Below are positions 15,933 to 25,213 of a stretch of 64,000 nt of DNA, piece after piece. The notes under the pieces are model-generated. The model was given only the letters and a program-made list of their open reading frames with translations. It ran no database searches and had not been told where the DNA came from. The stretch lies in contig NZ_AZCZ01000013.1 in the NCBI RefSeq assembly GCF_001434055.1, positions 1 to 64,000 of the forward strand, written 5' to 3'. This stretch comes from Levilactobacillus parabrevis ATCC 53295 (lineage in GTDB: Bacteria > Bacillota > Bacilli > Lactobacillales > Lactobacillaceae). Made by a program: the position numbers and the translations under genes. Positions within the stretch are counted from its first letter, which is position 1; each line of letters opens with the position of its first letter.

Positions 15933-16904
15933 ATGAAAAAATTATTACTGACGAGCATTGCATTATTAGGATTGGGCTTAACATTAGCGGGCTGCTCCAG
16001 CAAGTCCGATGCTAGCAGCAAGAGCACCTTGAACGTGGGGATCTTACAGGTTGTGCAACACGGTTCGCTCGATGAGGCGCGGCAAGGATTCAAGGCCGGT
16101 TTGAAGCAAGAACTCAAGACCCATCACAAGTCCGTGACCGTAAAATATCACTACTTAAATGCGCAGGGGGACCAAGCCAATTTAAATACGATGAGCCAAC
16201 AATTGGTCCAACAAAAGAATGATTTACTGTTAGGTATCGCAACGCCAGCCGCTCAAGCACTGGCCAAGAAGACCAAGACCACGCCAACGTTAGTCACGGC
16301 CGTCACGGATCTGAAGTCAGCCGGGTTGGTCAAATCCAACAGCAAGCCACAGACCAACGTCAGTGGGACCAGTGATTTGACGCCGGTTGGTTTACAACTG
16401 AAGCTGTTGGCTAGTATGAGCAAGGGTAACAAGCCTCTCGGTATCATGTACAACTCTTCCGAAGAGAACTCCGTATTGCAAGTCAACTTGGCCAAAGCAT
16501 ACGCCAAGAAGCACCACATCAACGTCAAAGTCGTCAGTGCTACTAGCACCAACGATGTGACCAGCGTGCTGGCCGGCTTAGAGGGTAAGATTTCCGGCCT
16601 GTACCTGCCAACCGATAACCTGATGGCTAGTGCGATGAAGACCATCGGCCAAAAGGCTAAGGCCGCTAAATTACCCGTTGTGACCGGCTCGATTGAAATG
16701 GCGCAAGACGGTGGGACCGCAACTTACGGCATCAACTACTACGACTTGGGGAAGCAAACCGGGAAGATGGCTTACGCCGCACTGGAAAACAACAAGAAGC
16801 CCCAAACGACGGCCGTTCAAACCTCAAAGAAGCTTCACATGTACATCAACAAGGCCAATGCTAAGGCAATTGGCTTGAAGACCAGTCAGATTCAAGAACC
16901 GTAG
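15933..16904 (+). CDS. ABC transporter substrate-binding lipoprotein, TrpX-type (importer 2)
   Basis: 323 aa. Signal peptide with lipobox LTLAGC (Cys21), so a membrane-anchored lipoprotein. The mature part is of the TrpX (DUF534) family: VGILQVVQHGSLDEA, GIATPAAQALA and LYLPTDNLMASA parallel importer 1. CTGGAGGGA precedes the ATG. First structural gene of a three-gene operon whose leader peptide is Phe-rich, so phenylalanine or another aromatic ligand is a better guess than tryptophan; not provable here. Confidence 0.9.
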   Translation: MKKLLLTSIALLGLGLTLAGCSSKSDASSKSTLNVGILQVVQHGSLDEARQGFKAGLKQELKTHHKSVTVKYHYLNAQGDQANLNTMSQQLVQQKNDLLLGIATPAAQALAKKTKTTPTLVTAVTDLKSAGLVKSNSKPQTNVSGTSDLTPVGLQLKLLASMSKGNKPLGIMYNSSEENSVLQVNLAKAYAKKHHINVKVVSATSTNDVTSVLAGLEGKISGLYLPTDNLMASAMKTIGQKAKAAKLPVVTGSIEMAQDGGTATYGINYYDLGKQTGKMAYAALENNKKPQTTAVQTSKKLHMYINKANAKAIGLKTSQIQEP

Positions 16905-16923
16905 ACAGAAAGGGAGATCAGTT

Positions 16924-17892
16924 ATGTTAATCACTAGTATTGGCCAGGGCCTACTCTGGGCGCCACTCGCTATCGGCGTATTCATTACATTTCGTATTTT
17001 AGATATTCCCGATTTGACCACAGAGGGGAGCTTTCCCCTTGGCGCGGCCGTGACGGTCAGTGCGATGGTTAGCGGCCAATCTGCACTAGTGGCCAGTCTG
17101 TTAGGCTTCCTGGCTGGTTGTCTGGCCGGGTGGGTGACCGGCGTGTTGGACACCAAGCTGCGGATGCCTTCACTACTTGCTGGGATTTTGACAATGACCG
17201 GGTTGTACTCGATCAACATGCACGTGATGGGGAAATCCAACGTGCCCCTGTTGAATCAGCGGGTGTTGACCAGTTACCTGCCGGCTACATGGTCCGTTGA
17301 TTTACAAACGATTATCGTGGGTGCCGTCATTACCGGGGTAGTCATGGCAGCCTTGATTTGGCTGTTCAAGACCCGGCTCGGATTGTCCCTGATGGCGACC
17401 GGAAATAATTCGGCAATGAGTGCGGCCAACGGCATCTATACCGACCGAATGGTGATTATCGGTTACATGGTCTCTAACGGTTGCATTGCCTTGTCGGGGG
17501 CTTTGATCGCCCAGAGCAATGGGTACGCCGACATTGGCATGGGAATCGGCACGATCGTGATTGGGCTGGCCTCAGTCCTCGTGGGGGAGATCTTCCTCCG
17601 CGGTCGGCAAATGTGGGTGCGGCTGACCGCCATGGTCGTTGGGGCCATCATTTACCGGTTCCTATTGACCGTCGCCATGGGCTTAGGTTTCCCAGTCGAC
17701 GATCTGAAAATTCTTTCCGCAGGCATCTTGGTCGTTGTGATCTGCCTGCCACTGATTCGCAATAAATACCAGACGAAGCAACAGTTGAAACGTTATCTCA
17801 CACAGATTGGAGTCGATTCGCATGCTACAGCAAACAGCAGTCTTAGGCGTCAAGCACCTTCAGAAGGTCTTCTTTCCCGGGACGGCAAATGA
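16924..17892 (+). CDS. ABC transporter permease, TrpY-type (importer 2)
   Basis: 322 aa with eight to nine hydrophobic segments; the GVFITFRILDIPDLTTEG start parallels importer 1. The last 24 residues, after LTQIGVDSH, read through the ATPase start and have no counterpart in importer 1's permease, which stops 8 nt into its ATPase gene. So the stop codon here has probably been lost and the tail is junk-like (NSSLRRQAPSEGLL). AAGGGAGA ribosome site. Confidence 0.9.
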   Translation: MLITSIGQGLLWAPLAIGVFITFRILDIPDLTTEGSFPLGAAVTVSAMVSGQSALVASLLGFLAGCLAGWVTGVLDTKLRMPSLLAGILTMTGLYSINMHVMGKSNVPLLNQRVLTSYLPATWSVDLQTIIVGAVITGVVMAALIWLFKTRLGLSLMATGNNSAMSAANGIYTDRMVIIGYMVSNGCIALSGALIAQSNGYADIGMGIGTIVIGLASVLVGEIFLRGRQMWVRLTAMVVGAIIYRFLLTVAMGLGFPVDDLKILSAGILVVVICLPLIRNKYQTKQQLKRYLTQIGVDSHATANSSLRRQAPSEGLLSRDGK

Positions 17893-18592
17893 GCGCCACG
17901 TTTTAAAGGACGTCAGTCTCACGATTGAACCTGGCGATTTCGTCTCCGTCATTGGGAATAACGGGGCGGGGAAGTCCACGCTGCTCAATACGATTGCGGG
18001 CACACTGACGGCCGATGCCGGAGAACTCACTTTGGCGGGGCACCGCATCACGCGCAAGCCAATTGCCTACCGATCACGTTGGTTATCACGGGTCTTCCAG
18101 GATCCTAAGATGGGGACGGCGGGGGAACTAAGCGTTGCGGAAAACTTAACGTTGGCGGCGAAGCATACGGGGAGCATGAGCCTTCACCGTTACCGTCATC
18201 GCGGCCAGACCGAAGCATATCAAGAGTTGTTGCGGCCACTGGATATGGGATTAGAGAATCGGTTGACGACGCAGGTGAAGTATTTATCTGGTGGGCAGCG
18301 TCAAGCACTCTCCCTGTTGATGGCAACGCTGAGCCAACCCCAACTGTTGTTGCTAGATGAACATACGGCGGCGCTGGATCCCCAGACGAGCCGCAAGGTC
18401 ATGGACTTGACGCAAACTATCGTGGCAGAAAACCAATTAACCACGATGATGATCACCCACAAAATGAGTGATGCGTTGACCTATGGTAATCGGTTAGTCA
18501 TGGTTCAAGACGGTCAGATCAAGCTCGACGTCCGTGGCGAAGAGAAACAAAACTTACGGCAGGAAGACCTGTTGTCGATGTTTGTGGAGTAA
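17822..18592 (+). CDS. ABC transporter ATPase, TrpZ-type (importer 2)
   Basis: 256 aa from ATG 17822, placed 10 nt after GGAG inside the permease gene; an upstream TTG at 17807 has no ribosome site. Walker A GNNGAGKST, signature LSGGQRQA, Walker B LLLLDEHTAALDP. Overlaps the permease by 71 nt, much more than in importer 1. An A-type repeat starts 29 bp after the stop. Confidence 0.9.
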   Translation: MLQQTAVLGVKHLQKVFFPGTANERHVLKDVSLTIEPGDFVSVIGNNGAGKSTLLNTIAGTLTADAGELTLAGHRITRKPIAYRSRWLSRVFQDPKMGTAGELSVAENLTLAAKHTGSMSLHRYRHRGQTEAYQELLRPLDMGLENRLTTQVKYLSGGQRQALSLLMATLSQPQLLLLDEHTAALDPQTSRKVMDLTQTIVAENQLTTMMITHKMSDALTYGNRLVMVQDGQIKLDVRGEEKQNLRQEDLLSMFVE

Positions 18593-18620
18593 TCGATGGC
18601 CTAACGTGGGGTGAAGCTGT

Positions 18621-18807
18621 CGCCTGCGGCTGTCAGGGATTATGCCTGCTGTGGGGACCGCCTACAGCCAAAGGTCGGGCTTCCGGCTCGGTTTGAAACC
18701 TCACTATGAAGCGTGAGTTTCCAAACGCGTCCCATGGCCTAAGAACGGAAGAACCTCCGTCCTAATGCCATCGTCACGGCCGGCGCCATCCCTGACCTCC
18801 TCCGGCT
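18621..18807 (+). repeat. A-type cloverleaf intergenic repeat (copy 3)
   Basis: CGCCTGCGGCTGTCAGGGAT on the left pairs with ATCCCTGACCTCCTCCGGC on the right. Note the paired change CAGGGAT with GTC to GAC relative to other copies (TGTCAGGG/CCCTGAC). Internal GTTTGAAACC...GTTTCCAAAC and GGCCTAAGAACGG/CCGTCCTAATGCC hairpins. In sense, just 3' of importer 2. Confidence 0.85.
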
Positions 18808-19013
18808 AGGATAGCTGCTATTCAGGATAGTCGATCGAAATGATCTGTGAGATTTTAAACGGTGGTTGGCCATACCAGCCTCAAGCGTTGTTGTTGACTC
18901 ACTAAACCATAAGTTGAGGTAGATCATTGCTGGCGAAAGCCCCTAACCGGGACGAATAGGGAAAGCTTGTGTCCCATGACTCTCCTAGGTTAGAAACTGA
19001 TGTGAAAATTGTC

Positions 19014-19042
19014 TTGACAATTAGAAAGGAACTCATTATTAT
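19014..19042 (+). promoter_or_regulatory. sigma-A promoter of the T-box leader
   Basis: -35 TTGACA (19014-19019), 17-bp spacer, -10 TATTAT (19037-19042). The start near 19049 is about 40 nt before stem I of the T-box. Confidence 0.8.
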
Positions 19043-19084
19043 CTAATGTATTGAGTCGTTGCGCAACGAACTTTAAAAAGAAAA

Positions 19085-19360
19085 CAGTAAAAATGTCGCG
19101 AGAAGAAGAGTAGCCATCAAGTTTCCTTTCAAGAGAGCCCCCGGCGGTGTGAACGGGCAGGGAAGTACGTGGTGAAGATGAGCTTCGAAATGACCGGTGT
19201 TGGTGCAAGCTAACATCGCGGAAGGATCCGTTACCATCCCTGGTATCAGTAGTGTACCGTTGAGGCGTCAATACAGTTGACGCGAACAAAGGGTGGTAAA
19301 GCGATAGTTCGCCCCTTAAGCGTTGTTTTAAACAACAACGTTTAGGGGGCGAATTTTTTT
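19085..19360 (+). promoter_or_regulatory. T-box riboswitch (probably Met-specific)
   Basis: Stem I includes GAAGAAGAGTA, the AGAGAG bulge motif (19132-19137) and GGTGTGAA. The T-box sequence AAAGGGTGGTAAAGCG (19288-19303) binds the tRNA acceptor end. The terminator CGCCCC...GTTGTTT/AAACAAC...GGGGGCG runs into T7 (19310-19360). Folding stem I by eye places ATG followed by A (19178-19181) in the specifier loop, which would mean tRNA-Met. This agrees with a YxjG-type methionine gene in the operon. The specifier assignment is less certain than the T-box itself. Confidence 0.9.
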
Positions 19361-19598
19361 GTCCGCTGATTCAGCCGGGGCGTCACAAAAGCCACGGTAC
19401 CACGGTAGTAACGAAGAGTTGCTGGTGATGACCAACTGCAGTGGTGGTCACCGGATTTCCGTCTAGAGAGAATTGATTTGCGCGCTAATGGGATAGCGTA
19501 GGGTTGCTGAACTTCAGTATATCGGACTGTTTTGCTATTTCAGCGGCGGTGCTACATCGTTTAACCGCAATAAAAAATCTGCATAAGAAGATGACGTT

Positions 19599-20936
19599 AT
19601 GGAAAGTACTACTTCAGAATTAAAAGTCAGTTTGTCCACGAAAGATTTAGTGATTTACGGGGTAACCTTCATGATTCCCGTCGCACCGTTGGCCTTCTAT
19701 GGATCGTTCCTGACTCCGGCGAATGGGATGGTTTCGTTGGCCTACTTGGTGGGGATGATTGCCATGCTTTTCACCGGCTTCAGCTACGCGACCATGGCCG
19801 GAAGTTATCCGTTCTCCGGATCCGTGTACACCTATGTTCAGCAGGGAACAACGGCTGGTCTAGGCTTCATCAGTGGTTGGGGTATCGTCTTGGACTATCT
19901 GTTGATCCCGACGATTACCTACTTAATTACGCAATCGTTTGGTAAATCTCTTATTCCCGGAATCCCTGGTTGGGTGTGGATCGTGGCGCTAGTGCTCTTT
20001 AACACCGTGATTAACATCTTGGGTGTCAATATCGTAACAAAGATCAGTTGGGCCTTGATTGCTTTGCAGGCCTTTGTCTTACTGGCCTTCGTGGTGGGCA
20101 CGGTGACCGCCTTGATTCAGGGAACAATTCATCCTAATGTGGTGGCCTTTTACAATCCCGCACACTTCAATTTCCAGGGAGTGCTGCAAGCTACAGGAAT
20201 CGTTATTGTCAGTTACTTAGGTTTTGATGCCGTCAGCACACTGTCCGAAGAAGCTGAGAATCCTTACCATTCCGTGGGCCGCGCGATTATTCTTTCCATC
20301 GTCAGCATTGGTTTGCTCTTCGTCTTCATCACCGCGCTGGCTGGGTTCGTTGCTCCAGATTATCAGAATCTGAATTCCAATACGGCTTTCTTAGGCATTC
20401 TCGACAGAGTTGGTGGGGCTTGGCTCGTCAAATTAGCCGACATCACGATTATTCTCTCCTTTGGTTTCGCCAGTGGGCAGGAGGGGCAGACCGCCGTTTC
20501 ACGAATTCTCTACGCCATGGGGCGTGACGGCGTGTTACCAGCCTCACTAGCTAAGTTGCACAAACGGTATCAGACACCGGTCGTGGCCATCGTCTTGGTT
20601 GGTTTGGTTTCCTTGGTATTGTCGTTGGCGCTGTCTCAGAATATGGTCTCCAACTTGGTGAGCTTCGGTGCCCTGTTTGGCTTCATGGTCCTGAACTTGT
20701 CAGTGATCTGGAAGTTCTATATCACTGGTCAGCACAGTACTGTTGGTGACTTTCTGAAGCACTGTCTGTCACCATTAATTGGTTTTGGTGTGAGTGCCTG
20801 GATTTTCCTGAACCTGTCGCTGGATGCCAAATTAGTAGGTGCTTCATGGTTAGCCGTGGGGCTCGTCATTCTTTTAGTGAAGACACGGTTCTTTACCGTT
20901 CGGACGCCTAAATTAGACTTTACTAGCAAGGATTAA
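19599..20936 (+). CDS. APC family amino-acid permease
   Basis: 445 aa, about twelve hydrophobic segments, cytoplasmic membrane. APC motifs include YSxPFSGSVYTYVQ-like PFSGSVYTYVQQG near residue 70 and SYLGFDAVSTLSEEAENP near 210. It is the first gene after the T-box terminator, so uptake of the amino acid sensed by the T-box (methionine suggested) is likely. Ribosome site AAGAAGATG is weak. 238 nt separate the terminator from the start and hold nothing else recognised. Confidence 0.88.
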   Translation: MESTTSELKVSLSTKDLVIYGVTFMIPVAPLAFYGSFLTPANGMVSLAYLVGMIAMLFTGFSYATMAGSYPFSGSVYTYVQQGTTAGLGFISGWGIVLDYLLIPTITYLITQSFGKSLIPGIPGWVWIVALVLFNTVINILGVNIVTKISWALIALQAFVLLAFVVGTVTALIQGTIHPNVVAFYNPAHFNFQGVLQATGIVIVSYLGFDAVSTLSEEAENPYHSVGRAIILSIVSIGLLFVFITALAGFVAPDYQNLNSNTAFLGILDRVGGAWLVKLADITIILSFGFASGQEGQTAVSRILYAMGRDGVLPASLAKLHKRYQTPVVAIVLVGLVSLVLSLALSQNMVSNLVSFGALFGFMVLNLSVIWKFYITGQHSTVGDFLKHCLSPLIGFGVSAWIFLNLSLDAKLVGASWLAVGLVILLVKTRFFTVRTPKLDFTSKD

Positions 20937-20994
20937 TGTGAATTTAAAGCTCCGTTAGCTTTGCAGTAACAATCAAATATTGGAGGACTATTCT

Positions 20995-21777
20995 ATGACA
21001 AAAATTAATGATTCTAAAGTGACAGTTGAACCCGTAAATTCGCCAGTTTCTCAAGTGGTAACCGCACTAAAGGACTTTAAATGGGTAGATCTAACCCATA
21101 CCTTTGGACCGGACAGTCCACGTTTTCCGTCATTTGCCAAGCCAAAATTCAAGACGATCTTTACTCATGCAGATGGTTTCTTCGTTAAAGAGTACACATT
21201 TCCTGGGCAATTCGGCACCCACATTGATCCACCCATTCACTTCGATGCTCATCAGGATAAGTACGTGGAAGATTTGGATTTGAAGGAACTCGTCTTGCCA
21301 TTGATTGTGATTGACCGCTCAGCTGCCGTCACAAAGAGTGCCGACGCTTCACTGAGTGTGGCCGACATCAAAGCGTGGGAAGCTAAACATGGTAAGATTC
21401 CGGCAAATTCCTTCGTTGCCTTACGCACTGATTGGGGTAAACGTTGGCCAAGTCAGGAAAAGTTCGAAAATCTCGATGCTAAAGGGCAGGCCCATTATCC
21501 CGGCTGGGACCTTGATGCGTTGAAATTTATTTACGAACAACGCCATGTGACGGCTAATGGTCATGAAACCTTCGACACCGATACGGCAGTCAACCAGGAA
21601 GATGGGTTAGTCGGAGAATACTACGTCTTGTCACACGGCCACTATCAGGTGGAGTTGTTAGACAACTTGGACTTAGTTCCAGCCACTGGCGCCTACATTT
21701 TCATCTCCGTACCTAAGGCAGAAAAGGCTCCCGGGTTCCCTGTACGGGCATTCGCGGTGGTACCGGACGCTAAGTAA
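20995..21777 (+). CDS. cyclase family protein (kynurenine formamidase-like)
   Basis: 260 aa. The metal-binding signature of the family, here QFGTHIDPPIHFD (HxGTHxDxPxHF pattern with Q in first place), is near residue 80; DWGKRW and GHETFDTDTA later. Fold is that of arylformamidases. Start ATG 20995, 8 nt after TGGAGG; an upstream in-frame TTG overlaps the ribosome site. It lies between the permease and the YxjG-like gene, so a role in methionine or sulphur metabolism is possible but unproven. Confidence 0.85.
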   Translation: MTKINDSKVTVEPVNSPVSQVVTALKDFKWVDLTHTFGPDSPRFPSFAKPKFKTIFTHADGFFVKEYTFPGQFGTHIDPPIHFDAHQDKYVEDLDLKELVLPLIVIDRSAAVTKSADASLSVADIKAWEAKHGKIPANSFVALRTDWGKRWPSQEKFENLDAKGQAHYPGWDLDALKFIYEQRHVTANGHETFDTDTAVNQEDGLVGEYYVLSHGHYQVELLDNLDLVPATGAYIFISVPKAEKAPGFPVRAFAVVPDAK

Positions 21778-21797
21778 ATTAGAAGGAGGGATGATTG

Positions 21798-22907
21798 ATG
21801 ACTGAGACAACGACGGTAAAATTTCCGACGCATTACGATGTTGTAGGGAGTTTGTTGCGGACGCCAGCGTTGAAGGAGGCGTTAGCTCAATTTAACCGAG
21901 GTGAATTGACGGCAACAGCATTAAAGGTGGTTCAACGCGCCGAAACCCAGAAGGTCGTGGCTAAAGAGGTTGCCCTAGGACTACGGTCTGTTACTGATGG
22001 CGAGTTCAATCGAAATTGGTGGCATCTCGATTTTTGGAAACACCTGACTGGTATCAGCGAGCATTTCAAGGAGTCCATTTCCTTTGCCGGTGGGGGTAAC
22101 AAGCTCCACACCGCCCAGTTGGTGGACCGAGTGGCGTTCAACCCCGACCATCCATTCTTTGATGACTATCAGTATACACAGTCGTTAGTGCCAGCAGGGG
22201 TCAGGGTTAAACAAACCATTCCATCACCAACGTTATTGTTCGGAGCCAATTGGCACGATGTCTACGATGATTGGGACAACTACCTAAGTGACTTGGCTCA
22301 GGCGTATCACGAGACCATCCTGCATTTCTACGCATTGGGCAATCGCTATTTACAGTTGGACGATACCAATTGGGCGTACCTTATCAGCGAACTGAATGCG
22401 ACCGAGGACAATCCGGAGGCTCATGCCAACTTCGAGAGCCAAGCCAAGGATGCTGTGGCTTTGGTGAATGCTATCCTCAAAGACTTGCCGGATGATCTGA
22501 CAACGACCACTCATATTTGTCGGGGAAATTTCAAATCAACTTACGTCTTCTCCGGTAGTTACGATGTGGTTGCGGAATATTTGGGTCAGCTGAATTATGA
22601 CGGCTTATTCCTCGAGTATGATAGCTAACGAGCCGGTGGCTTTGAACCACTTGATGCGATTTGGCAAAACAATGTTCATAAGCGCTTGATCTTAGGCTTG
22701 GTGACGTCAAAGACACCAGAGCTGGAATTAGCCTCATCACTGGAGTCACGTTTAAATGAGGCCGCGCAGCACTTACCGCTAGAGAATCTTGGCTTGTCAA
22801 CGCAATGTGGCTTCGCGTCTTCTACGGTGGGTAACCTCCTCACACAAGAGGAGGAGTGGCAAAAGCTACGGCATGTCATTGCGGTGGCAGACCAGGTGTG
22901 GTCGTAA
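21798..22907 (+). pseudogene. YxjG/YxjH-type (MetE C-terminal-like) methionine synthase, interrupted by an in-frame stop
   Basis: Codons 1-276 read as a typical YxjG-family protein (DGEFNRNWWHLDFW, THICRGN), reaching LFLEYDS, where TAA stands at 22626-22628. The same frame continues with RAGGFEPLDAIW to the natural end (QCGFASSTVGN ... ADQVWS, TAA at 22905). Total length 369 codons, as expected for the family. The zinc-ligand Cys in LSTQCGF lies after the stop, so the truncated product should be inactive. AAGGAGGG places the start at ATG 21798. A single base change would restore it; a sequencing error is the alternative. Confidence 0.85.
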
Positions 22908-22973
22908 TAAATGAGAATGGACAAAGGACAATCAGTTTTAAGCAGAACTGGCAATATAGATTTGGAGATACCC

Positions 22974-23003
22974 AAAGAGCCTGAGTTGCCTCAGACTCTT
23001 TTT
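22974..23003 (+). terminator. intrinsic terminator of the T-box operon
   Basis: AAAGAGCCTGAG/CTCAGACTCTTT with T5. The rest of 22908-23289 holds no gene I can support. Confidence 0.8.
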
Positions 23004-23289
23004 GCGCGGCGTAACCAAAGCTATTAGTTTGTCTTAACTCGTGTACGGCACCTTCCCCGATATGTGGGAGTTTGCTTTCTATCACGCTGATAATGTTCTA
23101 TACTATGGCCAGATTCTAAGGTAACCTAGTTTTAGGGAGCTTGACGGAATCCGCATGTAAAGTTGAGCGAAGCGTTTGTAACCTTTGAGGTGACTGGTCC
23201 CGCGAGACGGTCATCACTGGGTACAAGAAAAAACGTCAAGGACGCGCGAACCACGACTACTAGGAAATTGTGGGGAAGCGGCCGTACAT

Positions 23290-23329
23290 AAATAAAGGAC
23301 TGGGGCATTTGGCCTCAGTCCTTTATTTG
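23290..23329 (-). terminator. intrinsic terminator of the CPBP protease gene
   Basis: AAATAAAGGACTG/CAGTCCTTTATTT, 7 bp downstream of the stop of the minus-strand gene. Confidence 0.8.
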
Positions 23330-23336
23330 TGTTGTG

Positions 23337-24029
23337 TCAGATTAAAGATAATGCATTGTTTAAAAAGTGAAGTGTCATGTCGTAGCGAACATCGCGGAAA
23401 TGCAGGTAGCTATAGCCCAGCACCCAGCCCAACGCGGAGTACATAATCAACGTTGGCGTGAAGCTGGATACGTGCATGAAGCCAAAGATGATTCCCGAGA
23501 TAAAGATGCCGAGAAAATTCATCAGCCGGGTATTCTTACTGAAGAAGTAGTTCAGGAAGATGCCACGGAAGATGAGCTCTTCAAAGATCGGCGCCAGCAG
23601 AATCGCATAGGCCAGGTTCCAAAATGGGAGTTGTGTGACCTGTTGGTTGATGGCCGTCTGGTTGGCGGGGCTAGGTAAAATGTGGGTGGCAATTAAGATT
23701 GACCACGAATACTGAATCGTCAGCATCAGAATGAAGAAGCCAATCAGCTGGCTTACGGTCTTCCCAGTGAAAGGGGTTCGACCGAAGTTGCGCGGGTTGT
23801 TTTGTTGCAACTGTTTCTGATAACGCCAGGTGATAAAGCCCAGCAACAGCCCGGAGTAGATCAGCATCATACCGATCGCTCGGTTGGGGCTACTCCCGTG
23901 GCTGGCTTGTTGGGTCGCCAGGGTGAGAAAAACGCTGTCGATGAGGTACAACAGTAGGAATCCTAGCCACTTGAGGTCACGTAGAATCCAGTCAAGCAGC
24001 CAGTTGATCCCCTTATTCCAAGAGTTCAT
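23337..24029 (-). CDS. CPBP family intramembrane glutamic endopeptidase (Abi/CAAX-like)
   Basis: 230 aa, about six hydrophobic segments. Catalytic motifs: EELIFRG near residue 150 (EExxxR) and FGFMH near 190. The family includes CAAX-type proteases and bacteriocin self-immunity proteins, but no bacteriocin gene is near. TTGGAGG lies 7 nt before the ATG. Confidence 0.88.
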   Translation of the reverse strand: MNSWNKGINWLLDWILRDLKWLGFLLLYLIDSVFLTLATQQASHGSSPNRAIGMMLIYSGLLLGFITWRYQKQLQQNNPRNFGRTPFTGKTVSQLIGFFILMLTIQYSWSILIATHILPSPANQTAINQQVTQLPFWNLAYAILLAPIFEELIFRGIFLNYFFSKNTRLMNFLGIFISGIIFGFMHVSSFTPTLIMYSALGWVLGYSYLHFRDVRYDMTLHFLNNALSLI

Positions 24030-24093
24030 TCAGGCAATCCTCCAATATTAGGTATTTCAGTTTTGCTTGGTGCGGTTAAGTTGGTCTTTGTCA

Positions 24094-24276
24094 GCGCCTT
24101 ACCGGGCGACACAAATAGCCTGGAACGCCTGGGCGGACGCTTAAAGCCAAGGAGCAGTCTTTAGGCTTGGTTTTGAACCTCTGCGAACCGAGTTTCAAAA
24201 CCACCAATTCTCTAAGCGACAAGTCGCTAAGTGAATTCCCACGGCTGAGGCTATTTGTGCCGCCCTCACGGCTTAC
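24094..24276 (+). repeat. B-type cloverleaf intergenic repeat (copy 2)
   Basis: Ends GCGCCTTACCGGGC and CCCTCACGGCTTAC, outer stem GGCGACACAAATAGCC/GGCTATTTGTGCCGCC. Hairpins: CTTAAAGCC/GTCTTTAGGC, GGTTTTGAACC/GTTTCAAAACC, and AATTCTCTAAGCGAC/GTCGCTAAGTGAATT. Upstream of the CPBP gene promoter and oriented away from it. Confidence 0.85.
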
Positions 24277-24468
24277 GTAGTGGTCGGCGCAGATCAACAG
24301 AATTACATGTAAGATTGGCGTCGATCGACTTATTTGTGCGGTTCGGTGAAATTTTTGAATTCACAATTTAAGTAAGCCTATTTTAGTGAGTACGACGCCC
24401 ATCGGAAATCACATTATCGCGGTAGCATGATAAATAACCGACTATCTTAATGGCTAACGACTACCAAG

Positions 24469-24664
24469 AGCCGGAGGAGGCCAGGGATGTAGCCGGCCGT
24501 GACGATGGCGTTAGGACGGGTGCTAGGTTCTTCCCGGGTTTACAGCATGGGACGAGCTTGGAAACTCGCGATTTTCAGCGAGGTTTCAAGTCGAGGTGAA
24601 ATACCGATTCTCAGGATTTCACCGGTCCCCACAGCAGGCGGAATCCCTGGCAGCCGCAGGCGGC
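24469..24664 (-). repeat. A-type cloverleaf intergenic repeat (copy 4)
   Basis: AGCCGGAGGAGGCCAGGGAT and ATCCCTGGCAGCCGCAGGCG ends. Hairpin GATGGCGTTAGGACGGG..., arm CTTGGAAACTCGC/GCGAGGTTTCAAG, and a GGTGAAATACCG/GATTTCACC arm. In sense and 38 bp 3' of the VOC gene stop. Confidence 0.85.
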
Positions 24665-24702
24665 ACGCTAAAGCTCACTGATCTCTAAAACAATGTTGCC
24701 AG

Positions 24703-25086
24703 TTATTTATCATATTTCCCGATTTCGATGAGGTTTTCGTCGGGGTCGCGGACGTAAACGGACGTCATTGGGCCCAGTGCTCCCTGCTTAGGAAGTGGTC
24801 CATCCACGATTTCCACCGCGTAGTTGGTCAAGTGGGACAGGATGTTTGCCAGTGGATCGGTCGCGATGATGGCGAAGTCGGCGCCACCAATCGTGGGGTG
24901 CTTGGCGACCGGCAAATGGGGGGCGTCAGTCTGTTGGAAATTGATCTTTTGTTTGCCAAGTTTAACACCACGGCGACCATCGTCAAATTCGATGATGGGC
25001 AGGTCGAAAACCTCGTGGTACCAACGGACGGAGCGCTCGATGTCACTAACAGTTAGGGTTAAATGGTCAATGTTACGAATATTCAT
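24703..25086 (-). CDS. VOC family protein (glyoxalase/dioxygenase superfamily)
   Basis: 127 aa from ATG 25086 behind AAGGACTG; a longer in-frame reading to 25119 lacks a ribosome site. Vicinal-oxygen-chelate fold: HLTLTVSDIERSVRWYHEVF opens the first module, SVYVRDPDENLIEI closes the second; His and the terminal Glu are the usual metal ligands. Resembles FosA/FosX-like and uncharacterised VOC proteins; substrate unknown. Confidence 0.85.
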   Translation of the reverse strand: MNIRNIDHLTLTVSDIERSVRWYHEVFDLPIIEFDDGRRGVKLGKQKINFQQTDAPHLPVAKHPTIGGADFAIIATDPLANILSHLTNYAVEIVDGPLPKQGALGPMTSVYVRDPDENLIEIGKYDK

Positions 25087-25213
25087 GAAAGTTTCAGTCC
25101 TTAGCAAGTAAATTTTCACTATTATAGCATAGTTTTCAGGAAAGGCCCTAAGCGGTGAAGTTGACGAACCCGGGCGTTTCGTGGTAAGTTACTACTTATA
25201 TATTAGGTTTGGG

